From an uncultured Victivallales bacterium (lineage in GTDB: Bacteria > Verrucomicrobiota > Lentisphaeria > Oligosphaerales > JAFGRS01), in the NCBI GenBank assembly GCA_903837355.1, contig CAILUI010000364.1, positions 26,981 to 90,980 of the forward strand: 64,000 bases of DNA, read 5' to 3'. Positions 1 through 9,603 of the stretch are shown one piece after another. The number at the start of each line of letters is the position of its first letter. The first letter of the stretch is position 1. Under the pieces are notes generated by a model. It made no database searches and was not told the origin of the DNA. It saw only the letters and a list, made by a program, of their open reading frames with translations. Position numbers and translations under genes: made by a program.

Positions 1-662
1 CCGCCATGCGCCAGGTGGCAGGAAAGGCAGGTGCTGTCGCTGGGTGAGGTGGCATCGCGGTGGTGGGCTCCGGCCGAGAGATCGCTGGCGTAGTGGCAAC
101 GGGCGCAGACATTCAGCGCCGATTTGGAGAGCAGGTGGGGCCCGTTCGAGACGTGGGGCTCATGGCATTGGAGGCAGGCGTTGACCAGCACCGGCGCGTG
201 GGCGTAACGCACGTTCTTGCCGATATCCGGATGGCACTCCGAGCACAGCCCGTCCTCGACCGGCTTGAGCAGCGACTGGCTAGCCGAGCCCAGATCACGC
301 CCGTGGCACTTGCCGCACTGGAACTCCGTATAGGGCTTGTGATAGAGGCGCGGGCCCGGGCGCTCGGCGGGGGTCTCGACACCGGCCGGGCCCGCCACCG
401 CGGGGGCGGCGACGAGCGCGGCGCGGTCCGGAACTGGCGGCGCATTCGGGTCGGGGACGCCGTCGAAGAAGAAGGCGAGGGTGCGGTAGCGGGTTGCCGG
501 GACGCAACCCGCGACGAGGAGGATGGCCGAGAGGATCGCCAGCGGCCCCAGGAGCGCCGCCACCAGGCCGGCGGGGCGCCGCCGTGCCGCCACTCCCTGG
601 CCCCGACGAGCGCGCGCCCGCAGGGACCATCGGCTCTGGGCTGTAGGGGGTGGGTATGCCAT
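1..662 (-). CDS. Multihaem c-type cytochrome lipoprotein (partial, C-terminus beyond window)
   Basis: The frame is open from ATG at 662 down to base 1, giving about 220 residues and no stop. A hydrophobic stretch ends in the lipobox LLVAGC, so the protein is probably a lipid-anchored, periplasm- or surface-facing lipoprotein. A short FFFDGVPDP segment follows, and then five CXXCH haem-binding motifs: CGKCH, CSECH, CLQCH, CARCH and CLSCH. Haem motifs are still spaced regularly at the window edge, so more are likely beyond it. The arrangement matches the doubled-CXXCH cytochrome families that carry electrons in respiration or extracellular electron transfer. It lies 103 bp downstream of the NHL lipoprotein gene on the same strand, so the two may be co-transcribed. 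The start has no strong Shine-Dalgarno sequence and could lie further in. The haem motifs make the family call firm; the redox partner is unknown. Confidence 0.85.
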   Translation of the reverse strand, partial: MAYPPPTAQSRWSLRARARRGQGVAARRRPAGLVAALLGPLAILSAILLVAGCVPATRYRTLAFFFDGVPDPNAPPVPDRAALVAAPAVAGPAGVETPAERPGPRLYHKPYTEFQCGKCHGRDLGSASQSLLKPVEDGLCSECHPDIGKNVRYAHAPVLVNACLQCHEPHVSNGPHLLSKSALNVCARCHYASDLSAGAHHRDATSPSDSTCLSCHLAHG

Positions 663-765
663 GGGGACTATCGCGTCGGCGCTCACCGCCGGTTGCGGCA
701 GGGCTCCGGTTGCCTGGTTTCGGTGCGCGTGCAGATCCTTGTCGAAGAGCTACTGCGGGCTCGGC

Positions 766-2022
766 TCACTGGCCACCCTGGCGCGCCGCCGGCACCGGGG
801 CCGGCGTGGCGGGCGTTGCGCTCGGGACGCCGCGCGGTGCGTCGGGCCCGAAGTTGTCAGCGGTCGAGGCCGGCCGCGGCAGGGCTTGGATCGTGCTCTC
901 GGCGGGGGCATAGCCTTCGGGGAAGGAGCCCAGGGCGAAGACACTGACCCGTCGCGGTCCTGTCTGACTGGTGACAAAGAGCAGATAGTCGACTGCGAAG
1001 CGCGGGTAGATGTACTTCTGGAAGTCCGCGATGGAGGTCTGATCGACGGCCACGGCGGCCGGTAGGGTCAGTGCTCCCGGGCCATCTCCCGGGCCGCCCA
1101 GATGCATGAGGAGCTGCCCCTTGTCGTTGAACATCTGCACCAGTTCCATGGCCGCTTCCACCACGTAGACAATGCCATCGGGTCCGACCGCGATGCCCTT
1201 GGGCCGGGCAAACTGTCCGAGCAGGCGGCCTGCCTCGCCCTGCTCCCAGAGCAACTGCCCGTCTCTGGTGAACTCCAGCACGCGGTAGTTGAGGGTATCG
1301 CTGATGCAGACCTCACCGTTCGGACCGACAGCGAGGCTCGTGGGTAGGTTGAGCTGACCGCGGCCGACGCCGACGCTGCCGAAGGTACGCAGCACCTTAC
1401 CCGTGGTCCGCTCCAGCACCACGACCTGGGGGGTCTTGTCATTGTCGAGCACGAAGAGTTCATTGCCATGGACCGCGACGTCGACGGGACGGCCGCCGTC
1501 CGGCAGCGCAAAGGCACTGACGTAGGCATCGTCGGGGCCGAAGACGACGACCTGTTGCCGGAGGGTATCCGCCACGAACTTATAGCCGGCCTCGTCAACG
1601 GCGATATTCACGGGCTTCCGCAGTTTACCGACTCCAGCCGCGCCGAAGGTAGAGTACGACTTCTCCCGGAAGCTCAGCCGCGCGATGCGGTTACTGCTGG
1701 TATCGCAGACATAGACGACCCCGTCACGGACGGCGATGCCATGGGGGTGGCCGATCTCGCCCGCGTCCTTGCCCGTGGCATCTTTGCCCATGACAAAGGC
1801 ATGGAAGCCGCCTTTCTTCGCTTCGACATCGGCAGCGCCGCCGAAGGAGGTGAGGAACTGGACACGCGGCCGGTCCGGCGCGTCCGGGAAGAAGACCGTC
1901 GGTACACGCGCCCCGGCGGCGGCGTCAGGGCGGGCTCCCGTGCGGCAGCCCGCTGCGAGCAGGGCGCTGACGGTAACCAGCGCGAGAGGGCGCGCAACGC
2001 GACCGATGTGATACCGTGCCAT
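766..2022 (-). CDS. NHL-repeat beta-propeller lipoprotein
   Basis: This 418-residue protein begins MARYHIGRVARP and has a signal segment ending at LLAAGC, a lipobox. I chose ATG 2022 over the longer frame (to 2091) because AGGAG sits 10 bases upstream of it and the signal peptide then starts at the N-terminus. From about residue 75 there are successive NHL-type blades with motifs such as HPHGIAV, KPVNIAVD, LPTSLAVG and RPKGIAVG followed by VYV or CISDT strands, as in a six-bladed propeller. The C-terminus is a Pro/Ala-rich tail. NHL lipoproteins commonly accompany multihaem cytochromes, and one lies on each side here. A scaffolding or binding role in an electron-transfer complex is inference. 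Confidence 0.85.
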   Translation of the reverse strand: MARYHIGRVARPLALVTVSALLAAGCRTGARPDAAAGARVPTVFFPDAPDRPRVQFLTSFGGAADVEAKKGGFHAFVMGKDATGKDAGEIGHPHGIAVRDGVVYVCDTSSNRIARLSFREKSYSTFGAAGVGKLRKPVNIAVDEAGYKFVADTLRQQVVVFGPDDAYVSAFALPDGGRPVDVAVHGNELFVLDNDKTPQVVVLERTTGKVLRTFGSVGVGRGQLNLPTSLAVGPNGEVCISDTLNYRVLEFTRDGQLLWEQGEAGRLLGQFARPKGIAVGPDGIVYVVEAAMELVQMFNDKGQLLMHLGGPGDGPGALTLPAAVAVDQTSIADFQKYIYPRFAVDYLLFVTSQTGPRRVSVFALGSFPEGYAPAESTIQALPRPASTADNFGPDAPRGVPSATPATPAPVPAARQGGQ

Positions 2023-2573
2023 AGCAAAACCGCTCCTGACCCGCGGCAGGGCGCGACGACGGAGGCTCTGCCGGGGTTTGCGCCGATACACCGGACTTCA
2101 ACATACCGCGTTTCTGCCTAGCCTGCGACCTGTAGGCCGCGATCCGCGGCAATGCCGCCGTGAAGTCGCTGGACCCCCTGGCAGAGCTCCCAAGTCGCGC
2201 CGGCGCCGCTGAGCCACCGGCCAGAGGCTGGAGACGGGGGACGCCTCAACGCCGTCGCACAGGTCCTGCTGGACAGCAGGATTTGCCCTGCAAGGCGTGC
2301 CCGCGGTCTGCTGCGGACTTCACTGGCATTGCGATGCGTAGGGCTACCTTCAGTATCCGTAGCGCGGTCCCCGCGGGCGGCCGTCCTGAACGACTCGAGG
2401 CTCCGGGCCCGGCATGGAACGCGCGATCACCCGGTACCCGTAGCCACCATCCGCCGGCCGGGGAACGATCGCCACGTCGCACAGCCACCTGGCAGGATAC
2501 CGTGAAGCGCGTCGAGACGAGCGCCGCCCGCGACCGCCGGGTGGGCAAGGCGGTCGCGGGCGGCAGCGGGACC
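2023..2573. other. 551-bp gap between cytochrome and NHL genes
   Basis: I see no convincing gene here. Frames on both strands have arginine/alanine-rich compositions typical of high-G+C shadows. On the minus strand AGGGCAAAT near a small hairpin at about 2270-2300 recalls a riboswitch core but lacks the rest (see rejected items). The NHL gene's promoter presumably lies within it, since it is downstream of the broken cytochrome gene. Confidence 0.4.
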
Positions 2574-3187
2574 TTACTTGGTGTGGCAGGTGAGGCAGAG
2601 AGCGCTGCCGGTGTTGGTGACGGCAAGCATCTTGGGCAGGTTGGCTTCGTTATGCGAGTCGTGGCAACTGGAGCACTCGACCCGGCCGCCGAACAGGAGC
2701 TTGGAGACCGCCGGCGTGGCCGCCGGGTCCTTGAGGCCGCCGTCCAGGGTGGCTACTGGGCGGTATTGTAGGTGAAGCCCACCGGGTGGTCGTTCGAGAG
2801 ATCGAAGCCGACGAGGGTGGAGCCGGTCAGCATGGTCGTGCCGGTGGCGCCCCCAAAGCTGTCCAGGGCGACCGTGCCATCGTGGCAGCTCAGGCAGAGC
2901 TTGCTGACGCCGGTGATGGTGGCGGTGCCGCCCTGGTAGGTCGAGCTGACGGTGCTGGAGTAGAGCGTGAAGGCGTGCGTGGTCTCGGTGTGGTTCCAGA
3001 GCGGCGCCGAGGTCACGGTAGCCATGCCCCCGTGCGGCGTGTGGCAGGGCTGGCAGATCTGCTGGCCGGTGGTGTTCCAAGTCTTAGCTGAGAAGTCGTG
3101 CTTCGAGCCGGTCAGGCCGGCCTGGGCGACGCTGCCGGCAAAGGCCAGCGCCGCCATCGTGGAGAGCAGTGCGATCTGTCGATTCAT
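2574..3187 (-). pseudogene. Tetrahaem doubled-CXXCH cytochrome, frameshifted
   Basis: The N-terminal part (ATG 3187) has a Sec signal peptide ending SVAQA, then GSKHDFS and the haem motifs CQPCH and CLSCH. That frame stops at a TAG at about 2753 after VGFTYNTAQ. The sequence continues in another frame as VATLDGGLKDPA and carries two more haem motifs, CSSCH and CLTCH, ending HTK at 2574. Adding one base near 2754 would restore a protein of about 204 residues with four haems, the usual layout of this periplasmic cytochrome family. The break is either a real mutation or an assembly error; both halves keep good coding character, so it is recent or artefactual. It is the first gene of a minus-strand cytochrome/NHL/cytochrome run. 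Confidence 0.85.
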
Positions 3188-3648
3188 GAGTCTTGAGTGC
3201 CTTTCGTTAGCGACCCGTTTGCTGATGCGAGTCAGTGACCCTCACGGTTCCTGTGTCTCAGATTCACGGCGTTGCGGGAAGTTCCCGCCGGCGCCCACTC
3301 GGGGGCACCGCCCAGATCCTCCGAGCCGGGCTGAATGGGGTTGTGGTTTCACTATCGATGGCCCCCGGACGTACCGGGATCCGTTCCGCCTGTTCACGGT
3401 ACGCAGAGCAAGCCTGCAAAGAGCGCTGTGAGGCTGTTGTTGGTACCTGCATCTGACCCTGCCATGCGCCACTGTCACATTGTGGTACACGCGATATTCT
3501 ACCTGGGTTCCCGGCCGGACGCAAGAATATTATTATGATGTCATTTGCGGTGCGGCGGCGGGTCTTGCAGCGCGGCCGCCGCGGGCTAGTTTTCAGGGTC
3601 GTTAGTTCGGCCGTCGGGCCACGGTTGCAGTCACCGGGAGGGAGTGCC
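3188..3648. other. Divergent intergenic region, 461 bp
   Basis: This region separates the minus-strand cytochrome from the plus-strand beta-helix hydrolase and should hold both promoters. The section around 3475-3540 is more A+T-rich than its surroundings. I cannot assign a specific promoter or operator. A longer in-frame extension of the downstream gene to 3535 is not supported: it lacks a ribosome-binding site and is arginine-rich. Confidence 0.4.
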
Positions 3649-6351
3649 ATGCCGGACGTTACCCACGCTGCCATTCTGTCGGTTCTGCTTGCGCTTCCGG
3701 CGGCTGCAGCCGAGCGCGTGATTCACGTTTCGCCGTTGGGCAACGATGGCTGGTCAGGCGGGCTTGCGCAGCCGGATGCCGACAGGACCGACGGTCCGGT
3801 CGCCTCCCTTGCTGGCGCCCGCGAGGCGTTGCGTCGGGCCCGTGGCGGTCTGCCGCCGGCGGAGCCGGTACGCATCGTGGTTGCGGACGGGCACTACCGG
3901 CTGGCCGAGGCGCTGGTGCTAACGCCGGAGGACGGCGGCAGCGCGTTGGCTCCGGTGTCCTACGAGGCCGCCCCGGGGGCGCAGCCGGTGTTCAGCGGCG
4001 GTCGTGCCATCAGCGGTTTCCAGCCGGCGCAGGACGGCCTCTGGGTTGCCAGGATCCCCGCCGTCGCCGCCGGTGAGTGGACCTTCGAGCAGCTCTTTGT
4101 CAACGGCCGTCGCGCCGTCCGCGCCCGGACGCCGAACCGCTTCTGGTTCAATGTGGTTGACGTAGAGGAGAGGACGGCCACTCCGGTCGTGGGGAAGCAA
4201 CGGCCCAAGCTGGCCGAGCAGACGGTGCGGCTGCGTCCCGAGGACTTCGCGGCCATTGCCAGCCTGTCGCCGGAGGAGCTGAAGGACGTCAACCTGGTCG
4301 TCTACCACAACTGGGACAACACGCGTCGCTTCATCGACCGTCTTGATCCGGCGGAAGGCGCTGTGGTGACGAGTGGGGAGGGGATGAAGCCGTGGAATCC
4401 GTGGCGCCAGGACTCGACCCTGATCTTCGAGAATTACCGTGCTGCTCTCGACATGCCCGGCGAGTGGTTCCTCGCCCGCGATGGTTCGCTCTACTACCTG
4501 CCGCTGCCCGGAGAGGACATGACCACGGCCGAGGTGATCGCGCCGGTCGTGGCGCAGTTCCTGGTGATCCAGGGCGACCCTGGGGCCGGGCGGTTTGTCG
4601 AGCACGTGACCTTCCGGGGCCTGACCTTCCACCACGCGCAGTGGCTCACCCCGCCCGGCGGTTTCGAGCCCGCCCAGGCGGCGGCCCCCATCACGGCGGT
4701 GGTCATGGTGGACGGGGCGCGGCAGGTCGTCTTCGAAGACTGTGAGGTTGGCCACGTCGGGACCTACGGCATCTGGCTGCGCAAAGGGTGCAACGAGTGT
4801 GCGATTCGGCGTTGCCATCTCTTCGACCTGGGCGCCGGCGGCGTTCGCATCGGCGAGATGGTGATCGCCAAGAGCGAGTTGGAGGCGACGGGCAAGAACG
4901 TTGTCGACAACAGCATCATCCGCCACGGCGGCCGCATCTTCCCCTGTGCGGTCGGCATCTGGGTCGGCTACAGCCCCGACAACCAGGTCACGCACAACGA
5001 GATCGCCGACCTCTTCTATACCGGCATCTCGGCCGGTTGGCGCTGGGGCTACGACGTCAGCACCTGTAAGCGTAACACCTTCGCGAACAACCATGTTCAC
5101 CACCTTGGCTGGGGCCTGATGAGCGACATGGGCGGCATCTACACACTGGGTCCCTCCGAGGGCACGGTGGTCGCGGGCAACGTCTTCCATGACATCTACG
5201 CCTATTCCTACGGGGGCTGGGGCATGTATACCGACGAGGGCAGTACCGGCATCGTCTTCGAGAACAACCTGGTCTACGACACCAAGACCGGCAGTTTCCA
5301 CCAGCACTACGGCAAGGAGAACGTCGTGCGCAACAACATTCTGGTGAACAGCCGGCAGCATCAGGTCCAGGCCACGCGCGTCGAGGAGCACCTCTCGTTC
5401 ACCTTCGAGAACAACATCGTCTACTGGAGCACGGGTCCGGCGCTGGCGGGTCCCTGGGAGAAGGTGACCTTTGTCGCCCGCAACAACTGCTGGTGGAATG
5501 CGGCCGGCGCCGCGGTGACCTTCGCCGGCCAGCCGCTCGAGGGCTGGCAGGCGCTGGGGCATGAGACGGGCTCGGTGGTGGCGGATCCGCGGTTCGTCGA
5601 CGCGGCCAAGGGCGACTTCCGGCTGCGGCCGGATTCGCCGGCACTGGCGCTCGGCTTCAAGCCCTTTGACCCCGCGCAGGCCGGTGTCTATGGGGACGCG
5701 GCGTGGATCGCCAAGGCCAATGCCGAGGTCTACCCGCCGCTCGAACTGCCGCCCGAGCGGCCAGCGCTGCCCGTCCGCCTCAGTTTCGAGCGTGACAGCC
5801 CCGGCCAGCCGCCGCGCGGCCTCGAGCTGCATGTGGAGAACAGGGGCGATTCGATCCTCGTCACCGACGAGACCGCGGCCACCGGGAAGCACAGCCTGAA
5901 GATCACGGACGCTCCCGGCCTCGAGAAGCCTTGGAAGCCGCACTTCGTCTGTCCGGTACGCTACCTGAAGGGCACTGTGTCGAACGGCTTCGAACTGCGG
6001 GTGGAGAAGGCGTCACGCGTGGAGTACGAGTGGCGCGACTACAGCGACGGCGAGTACAAGACCGGCGTTCACCTCGCCATCCGCGATCTGCGATTGGGGC
6101 TGGACGACGGCAGCGGCATGGAGCTACCGGAAGGGCAGTGGGTACGTTTCGAGATCGCGGGCGGCGTGGGTCCGGACTCGACCGGCACGTGGTCACTGAC
6201 GGTGACCCTCCCCGGCCAGGCGGCGCGCCACGTTGCCGACCTTCCGTACCGCCAGCCGGCGTTCAAGGTGCTGACCTGGACCGGCTTCATGAGTACCGCC
6301 AACGTCGTGACCTCGTTCTACCTGGACGACTTTGGGCTGACCGTTCGTTGA
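3649..6351 (+). CDS. Secreted right-handed beta-helix glycoside hydrolase, GH141-like
   Basis: This 900-residue protein starts at ATG 3649, which is preceded by GGGAGGGAG and followed by a clear Sec signal peptide ending LPAAAA. The mature N-terminus, IHVSPLGNDGWSGG with a later SLAGAREALRRAR, is the opening typical of beta-helix enzymes that act on plant and algal polysaccharides. The motif FEQLFVNGRRAVRARTPN and the helix rungs to about residue 690 resemble family GH141 (fucosidase/xylanase activities are known in that family). The last 190 residues or so form a separate beta-sandwich ending SFYLDDFGLTVR, probably a laminin-G-like carbohydrate-binding domain. It converges with the GH71-like gene on the other strand. 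The fold is confident; the family number and substrate are inferred. Confidence 0.75.
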   Translation: MPDVTHAAILSVLLALPAAAAERVIHVSPLGNDGWSGGLAQPDADRTDGPVASLAGAREALRRARGGLPPAEPVRIVVADGHYRLAEALVLTPEDGGSALAPVSYEAAPGAQPVFSGGRAISGFQPAQDGLWVARIPAVAAGEWTFEQLFVNGRRAVRARTPNRFWFNVVDVEERTATPVVGKQRPKLAEQTVRLRPEDFAAIASLSPEELKDVNLVVYHNWDNTRRFIDRLDPAEGAVVTSGEGMKPWNPWRQDSTLIFENYRAALDMPGEWFLARDGSLYYLPLPGEDMTTAEVIAPVVAQFLVIQGDPGAGRFVEHVTFRGLTFHHAQWLTPPGGFEPAQAAAPITAVVMVDGARQVVFEDCEVGHVGTYGIWLRKGCNECAIRRCHLFDLGAGGVRIGEMVIAKSELEATGKNVVDNSIIRHGGRIFPCAVGIWVGYSPDNQVTHNEIADLFYTGISAGWRWGYDVSTCKRNTFANNHVHHLGWGLMSDMGGIYTLGPSEGTVVAGNVFHDIYAYSYGGWGMYTDEGSTGIVFENNLVYDTKTGSFHQHYGKENVVRNNILVNSRQHQVQATRVEEHLSFTFENNIVYWSTGPALAGPWEKVTFVARNNCWWNAAGAAVTFAGQPLEGWQALGHETGSVVADPRFVDAAKGDFRLRPDSPALALGFKPFDPAQAGVYGDAAWIAKANAEVYPPLELPPERPALPVRLSFERDSPGQPPRGLELHVENRGDSILVTDETAATGKHSLKITDAPGLEKPWKPHFVCPVRYLKGTVSNGFELRVEKASRVEYEWRDYSDGEYKTGVHLAIRDLRLGLDDGSGMELPEGQWVRFEIAGGVGPDSTGTWSLTVTLPGQAARHVADLPYRQPAFKVLTWTGFMSTANVVTSFYLDDFGLTVR

Positions 6352-6363
6352 GGGGCGTGGCCG

Positions 6364-7737
6364 TCAGTCCGTCACGGCGCTGCCGGCGAAGACGTTGAAG
6401 TTGCTCCAGCCGTCGGCGGTGATCTCGTGCTCACCGGTCTTATCGAGGACGGCCTTGCCGTGGCGCTCCAGCACGAAGCGCTGCGGGCCGAGGGCAAACG
6501 GCATCTCCAGGTGCTGCACGCCGGCAGGCAGATCGAAGGTCTGGGCCTTGTCGCCGCTGTGGATGGTGAGCTGGGCGGGTGACGTCAGCAGGCACATCAC
6601 GAAGATGTTATCGACGAGGGCCTCGGCGCGACTGGGCATGCCCAGGGCCGCCTCGCCGGGCTTGACGCGTCCCGGGACCGACTTGGGGTGCAGGCGGTAG
6701 GCGTAGTGCAGTTGGTCGCGCGCGATGGGCGGCGGCGTGCCGCGATGGTACCAGTCGCTGTAGTAGCGCATGGCGTCGAGGAAGCCGGTGTGGGAGAGTT
6801 GCTTGCCCCAGTGGTCGCCCCAGAGGTCCGTCTGCTGCGGCGCGCCGAAGGGGCAGATGTAACTGGCCTCGCCCCAGTCGTTCCAGGTGACGATTTCGAC
6901 CCAGGTGGCGCGGTGGGCGATAGCGGCTTCCCATTCCTGGGCCATGGCCGCGAAACCGCGGGTCTCGTAGACGCGGTAGTTGCCGCCAAAGCCGCGGTAG
7001 AAAGGCGTCACCGAGGCCATGAAGATCTTGCCGGCGCCCACCCAGGTGTCCGCGAGCAAGGCATTGGCCTGGGCCAGTTCCGGCCCATAGCCGGCGGCTC
7101 CGAAGTAGAAGAAGCCATCGAGGCCGGGGAAGGTGTTGAATACCTGGTTCGCGTGCGTCTGGGTGGGGATCTCGGTGATATTGGGTCGCGGGTAGTAGTA
7201 GGGTACGAAGACCACGGTGCGGCCGCCCTTGCCGTCCGGGAATTCGCGGTTGAGGAAGTCGATGATGGCCTGGCCCTGGACGTTGTCGGCGCCCTCGCCG
7301 CAGAAGGTCGAGAGCACGGGCTTGCCATCCCATCTGAACTGGTTGGGGTGATCGCGGAAGCAGACGATCATGTCCTTCGTCTCCGCCAGGGTCAGGCCGG
7401 TGGCGTAGTCGGCGGAGATCAGGAGCTGGAAACCGGTGCCCAGTTGTTTGGCGGCCTCGTAGAGGAGCGTGGTGCGGGCCTTGTAGTGCGGTTCGTGCAG
7501 GCTCCACCCGCCGCAGTTGAGCGCGAAGCCGTCAATGCCGTGCCCCTGCGCGTCGCGCATCTCCGCCAGGTAGTCGTCCACGGTGGCTCCGCCGCCCGCG
7601 CGCGGGATGCAGACCATGTAGTGAGCGAAGACCCGCGGCGTTGGGCGGGCTGGGGTGTCAGCCGCCTGGCTGAGGCTCAAGGAGAGCAGGGCGCACAGGC
7701 TGGGGAACACGACGGTACGGGGGGAGTGCGAGGTCAT
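6364..7737 (-). CDS. Secreted GH71-like alpha-1,3-glucanase
   Basis: This 457-residue protein starts at ATG 7737. GGAG lies 7 bases upstream, and I preferred it to an in-frame GTG at 7755. A signal peptide ends SLSQA. The barrel begins VFAHYMV, continues with GIDGFALNCGGW at the end of an early strand and later has EIVTWNDWGE, the pattern of glycoside hydrolase family 71 (mutanase-type endo-alpha-1,3-glucanases). A C-terminal beta domain from about residue 360 ends the protein. The stop lies 12 bp from that of the convergent GH141-like gene. It should act outside the cytoplasm on alpha-1,3-linked glucan or a related polymer. The family is fairly sure, the substrate less so. Confidence 0.75.
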   Translation of the reverse strand: MTSHSPRTVVFPSLCALLSLSLSQAADTPARPTPRVFAHYMVCIPRAGGGATVDDYLAEMRDAQGHGIDGFALNCGGWSLHEPHYKARTTLLYEAAKQLGTGFQLLISADYATGLTLAETKDMIVCFRDHPNQFRWDGKPVLSTFCGEGADNVQGQAIIDFLNREFPDGKGGRTVVFVPYYYPRPNITEIPTQTHANQVFNTFPGLDGFFYFGAAGYGPELAQANALLADTWVGAGKIFMASVTPFYRGFGGNYRVYETRGFAAMAQEWEAAIAHRATWVEIVTWNDWGEASYICPFGAPQQTDLWGDHWGKQLSHTGFLDAMRYYSDWYHRGTPPPIARDQLHYAYRLHPKSVPGRVKPGEAALGMPSRAEALVDNIFVMCLLTSPAQLTIHSGDKAQTFDLPAGVQHLEMPFALGPQRFVLERHGKAVLDKTGEHEITADGWSNFNVFAGSAVTD

Positions 7738-8033
7738 GCTGTTCTCCGTACTCACGGTGAGAGGTGCGCCGCTTCTGCGGCCACCGTCAGCAGTCTAGCG
7801 CCACTCCTGCCCCGCGCCAGCACTTGCACCCAGCGGCGGCGACGATCACTGTACGCCTGCGGTCAGGCGCCCAGCCGGGCGCCGGCCAGCGGATGTCGGA
7901 GTCTGCGGCGGAGGCTGATGGAACTCGTCTTCACATGTCCGTCCTGCACGGAACGGGTCGAGGCCAGCGCGGATCGGGGTGGATTGCCGGGTCTTCCTGG
8001 CACCGCAATCTGATGGGAAGTGAGGGGTGTGTT

Positions 8034-9596
8034 GTGGACACTATTGCCTATCGTATTGCTACAGATGCGCCGAGCCGCAGCTTCCGGCTGACGGCCAACG
8101 ACCACGCCGTGCCGGTGGTCGAGACGCCGCCACTGGACGCGGCGGAACGCCAGCGGCGCGCGAACGAGTACTTGCAGCTTCCCACCTACTGCCACATCTA
8201 TGACCCCGCCTGCATGCACCTGCACTATGCGCACCTGGCGGCGGCGGGCGCGGTGGTGGTGCAGGTGGAGGCCAGCGAGGAGATTCGCACGTTCAGCATC
8301 CACCCTCTACGGCGCCGTATCGAGGGGCGTGCGGCAGGCCGCGTGCTGACCTTCGCTGCGGGGGAGGGCACGCCGCGCTACCGCATCGTCCGTATCAATC
8401 AGTTGCCGCCGCTGATGGTGGTGATCGACCCGCCGGAAGTCGAGCCGCCGCTGCCGGGTGACGCGGGGGTGCTGGACGCTGCGGCATTTCTGTCCGATCC
8501 CCGCGGTTGCAGCGATCAGACGCCGAACTTCCAACGCGCTTTCGCTGCCGCCTGTGCCGCGGGGAAGACACTCTACGTACCGCCGGGCACGTACGCGGTG
8601 ACCCAGTTACACCTGCGGCAGGTCCGCGGTTTCCAGCTCTACCTCGCGCCGGGATGCCTGTTGCGGGTGATGCCCAGCCTGGGCGGCGAGAACGAGCATC
8701 GCCATGGCCTGTGGCTGGAGAACTGCGAAGACGTGGCGGTGACGGGGCGCGGTTGCATCGATCAGCAGGCCTATGAGCACTATGTCCATGGCCGGAACCA
8801 GTACCAGCATGGCCTGGTGGACTACTATACCGCGAATGAGCTGTGTCCCTGGATCACGCAGTCGCCGCTCTTCATCACCGACTCACGCCGAATCCGGGTT
8901 GAGGATATCACGATCCGCAATGGCCGTAACTTCAACCTCAACTGCCGGAACTGCGATGATCTCGCCGTCCGCCGGGTGAAGATCCTGACCCCGCCCGCCT
9001 GTAGTCCCGAATACGCCGATGGCATCAACACCGGCAGTTGCCAGAACGTTCTGATCGAGGACTGCCTGGTGGCCTGCAATGACGACTGCTTTGCCAGTGG
9101 GCACTACTTCGCCACCTATGACCGGCGGCCGTCGCGGAACCACGTCATCCGCGGCATGGTGGGCTGGAACCTGCGCGCCAACGCCGTGCGCCTGGGCTTC
9201 TACGCCGATCAAGACCAGGGCGATTTCACCTTCGAGAACTGCGATTTCCTGGCGATGGTCGGCTCGACTCTCCTGGTGCACGCGCTCCGGCCGGGAGCCG
9301 CGGGGCGGCCGAGCCGTTACGGCATGATCCGGGTCGTCGACTGCGGCTTTGACGATGCGCCGCGCCTGCAGTCGCTGCTGCAGGTCGAAAGGGCCGCCGT
9401 TCAGGAAGTGCAACTCGTGGGGGTGAGCTTCTGCGGCGAGCCCCGGTGTGACGCCGCACTGTGTGTGGAGGGTGACCCCGATCTGCCGATCGGACGCTTG
9501 TTGCTGGAGGGCGTCAGCGTGGATGGTAAGCGCGTGACCGACTTGGGTCAGGTGCGGGCCCGGCTAACCCGGGTTACGGCAGGGGTGGTGCGCTAG
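8034..9596 (+). CDS. GH28-like parallel beta-helix glycosidase, no signal peptide
   Basis: The likely start is GTG 8034, with GAGGGG six bases upstream, giving 520 residues. An in-frame ATG at 8013 is possible but lacks a good binding site. The N-terminal 150 residues form a beta-domain. From NFQRAFAAACAAGKTLYVPPGTY onward (given in two pieces: NFQRAFAAACAAGK, then TLYVPPGTY) the protein follows the pectate-lyase/polygalacturonase superhelix. The segment CNDDCFASGH supplies the paired aspartates and nearby histidine expected at a GH28-type active site. No signal peptide is visible, so the enzyme may act in the cytoplasm on imported oligosaccharides or leave by another route. It is followed within 8 bases by a long inverted repeat. 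Uronic acid or rhamnose-containing substrates are possible; none is proven. Confidence 0.7.
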   Translation: MDTIAYRIATDAPSRSFRLTANDHAVPVVETPPLDAAERQRRANEYLQLPTYCHIYDPACMHLHYAHLAAAGAVVVQVEASEEIRTFSIHPLRRRIEGRAAGRVLTFAAGEGTPRYRIVRINQLPPLMVVIDPPEVEPPLPGDAGVLDAAAFLSDPRGCSDQTPNFQRAFAAACAAGKTLYVPPGTYAVTQLHLRQVRGFQLYLAPGCLLRVMPSLGGENEHRHGLWLENCEDVAVTGRGCIDQQAYEHYVHGRNQYQHGLVDYYTANELCPWITQSPLFITDSRRIRVEDITIRNGRNFNLNCRNCDDLAVRRVKILTPPACSPEYADGINTGSCQNVLIEDCLVACNDDCFASGHYFATYDRRPSRNHVIRGMVGWNLRANAVRLGFYADQDQGDFTFENCDFLAMVGSTLLVHALRPGAAGRPSRYGMIRVVDCGFDDAPRLQSLLQVERAAVQEVQLVGVSFCGEPRCDAALCVEGDPDLPIGRLLLEGVSVDGKRVTDLGQVRARLTRVTAGVVR

Positions 9597-9603
9597 AAAA
9601 GGA

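Noticed and set aside
2246..2350. AGGGCAAAT on the minus strand near a small hairpin, like a cyclic-di-GMP-I riboswitch core
   Set aside because: The second half of the conserved core (ACGCAAAGCC-like and the tetraloop-receptor arm) is missing and it is not directly upstream of a cytochrome start.
3919..5943. 674-codon minus-strand open frame across the beta-helix gene
   Set aside because: It is antisense to a strongly coding gene and rich in Arg/Asp/Val/Leu as expected from a high-G+C shadow; no start signal or domain.
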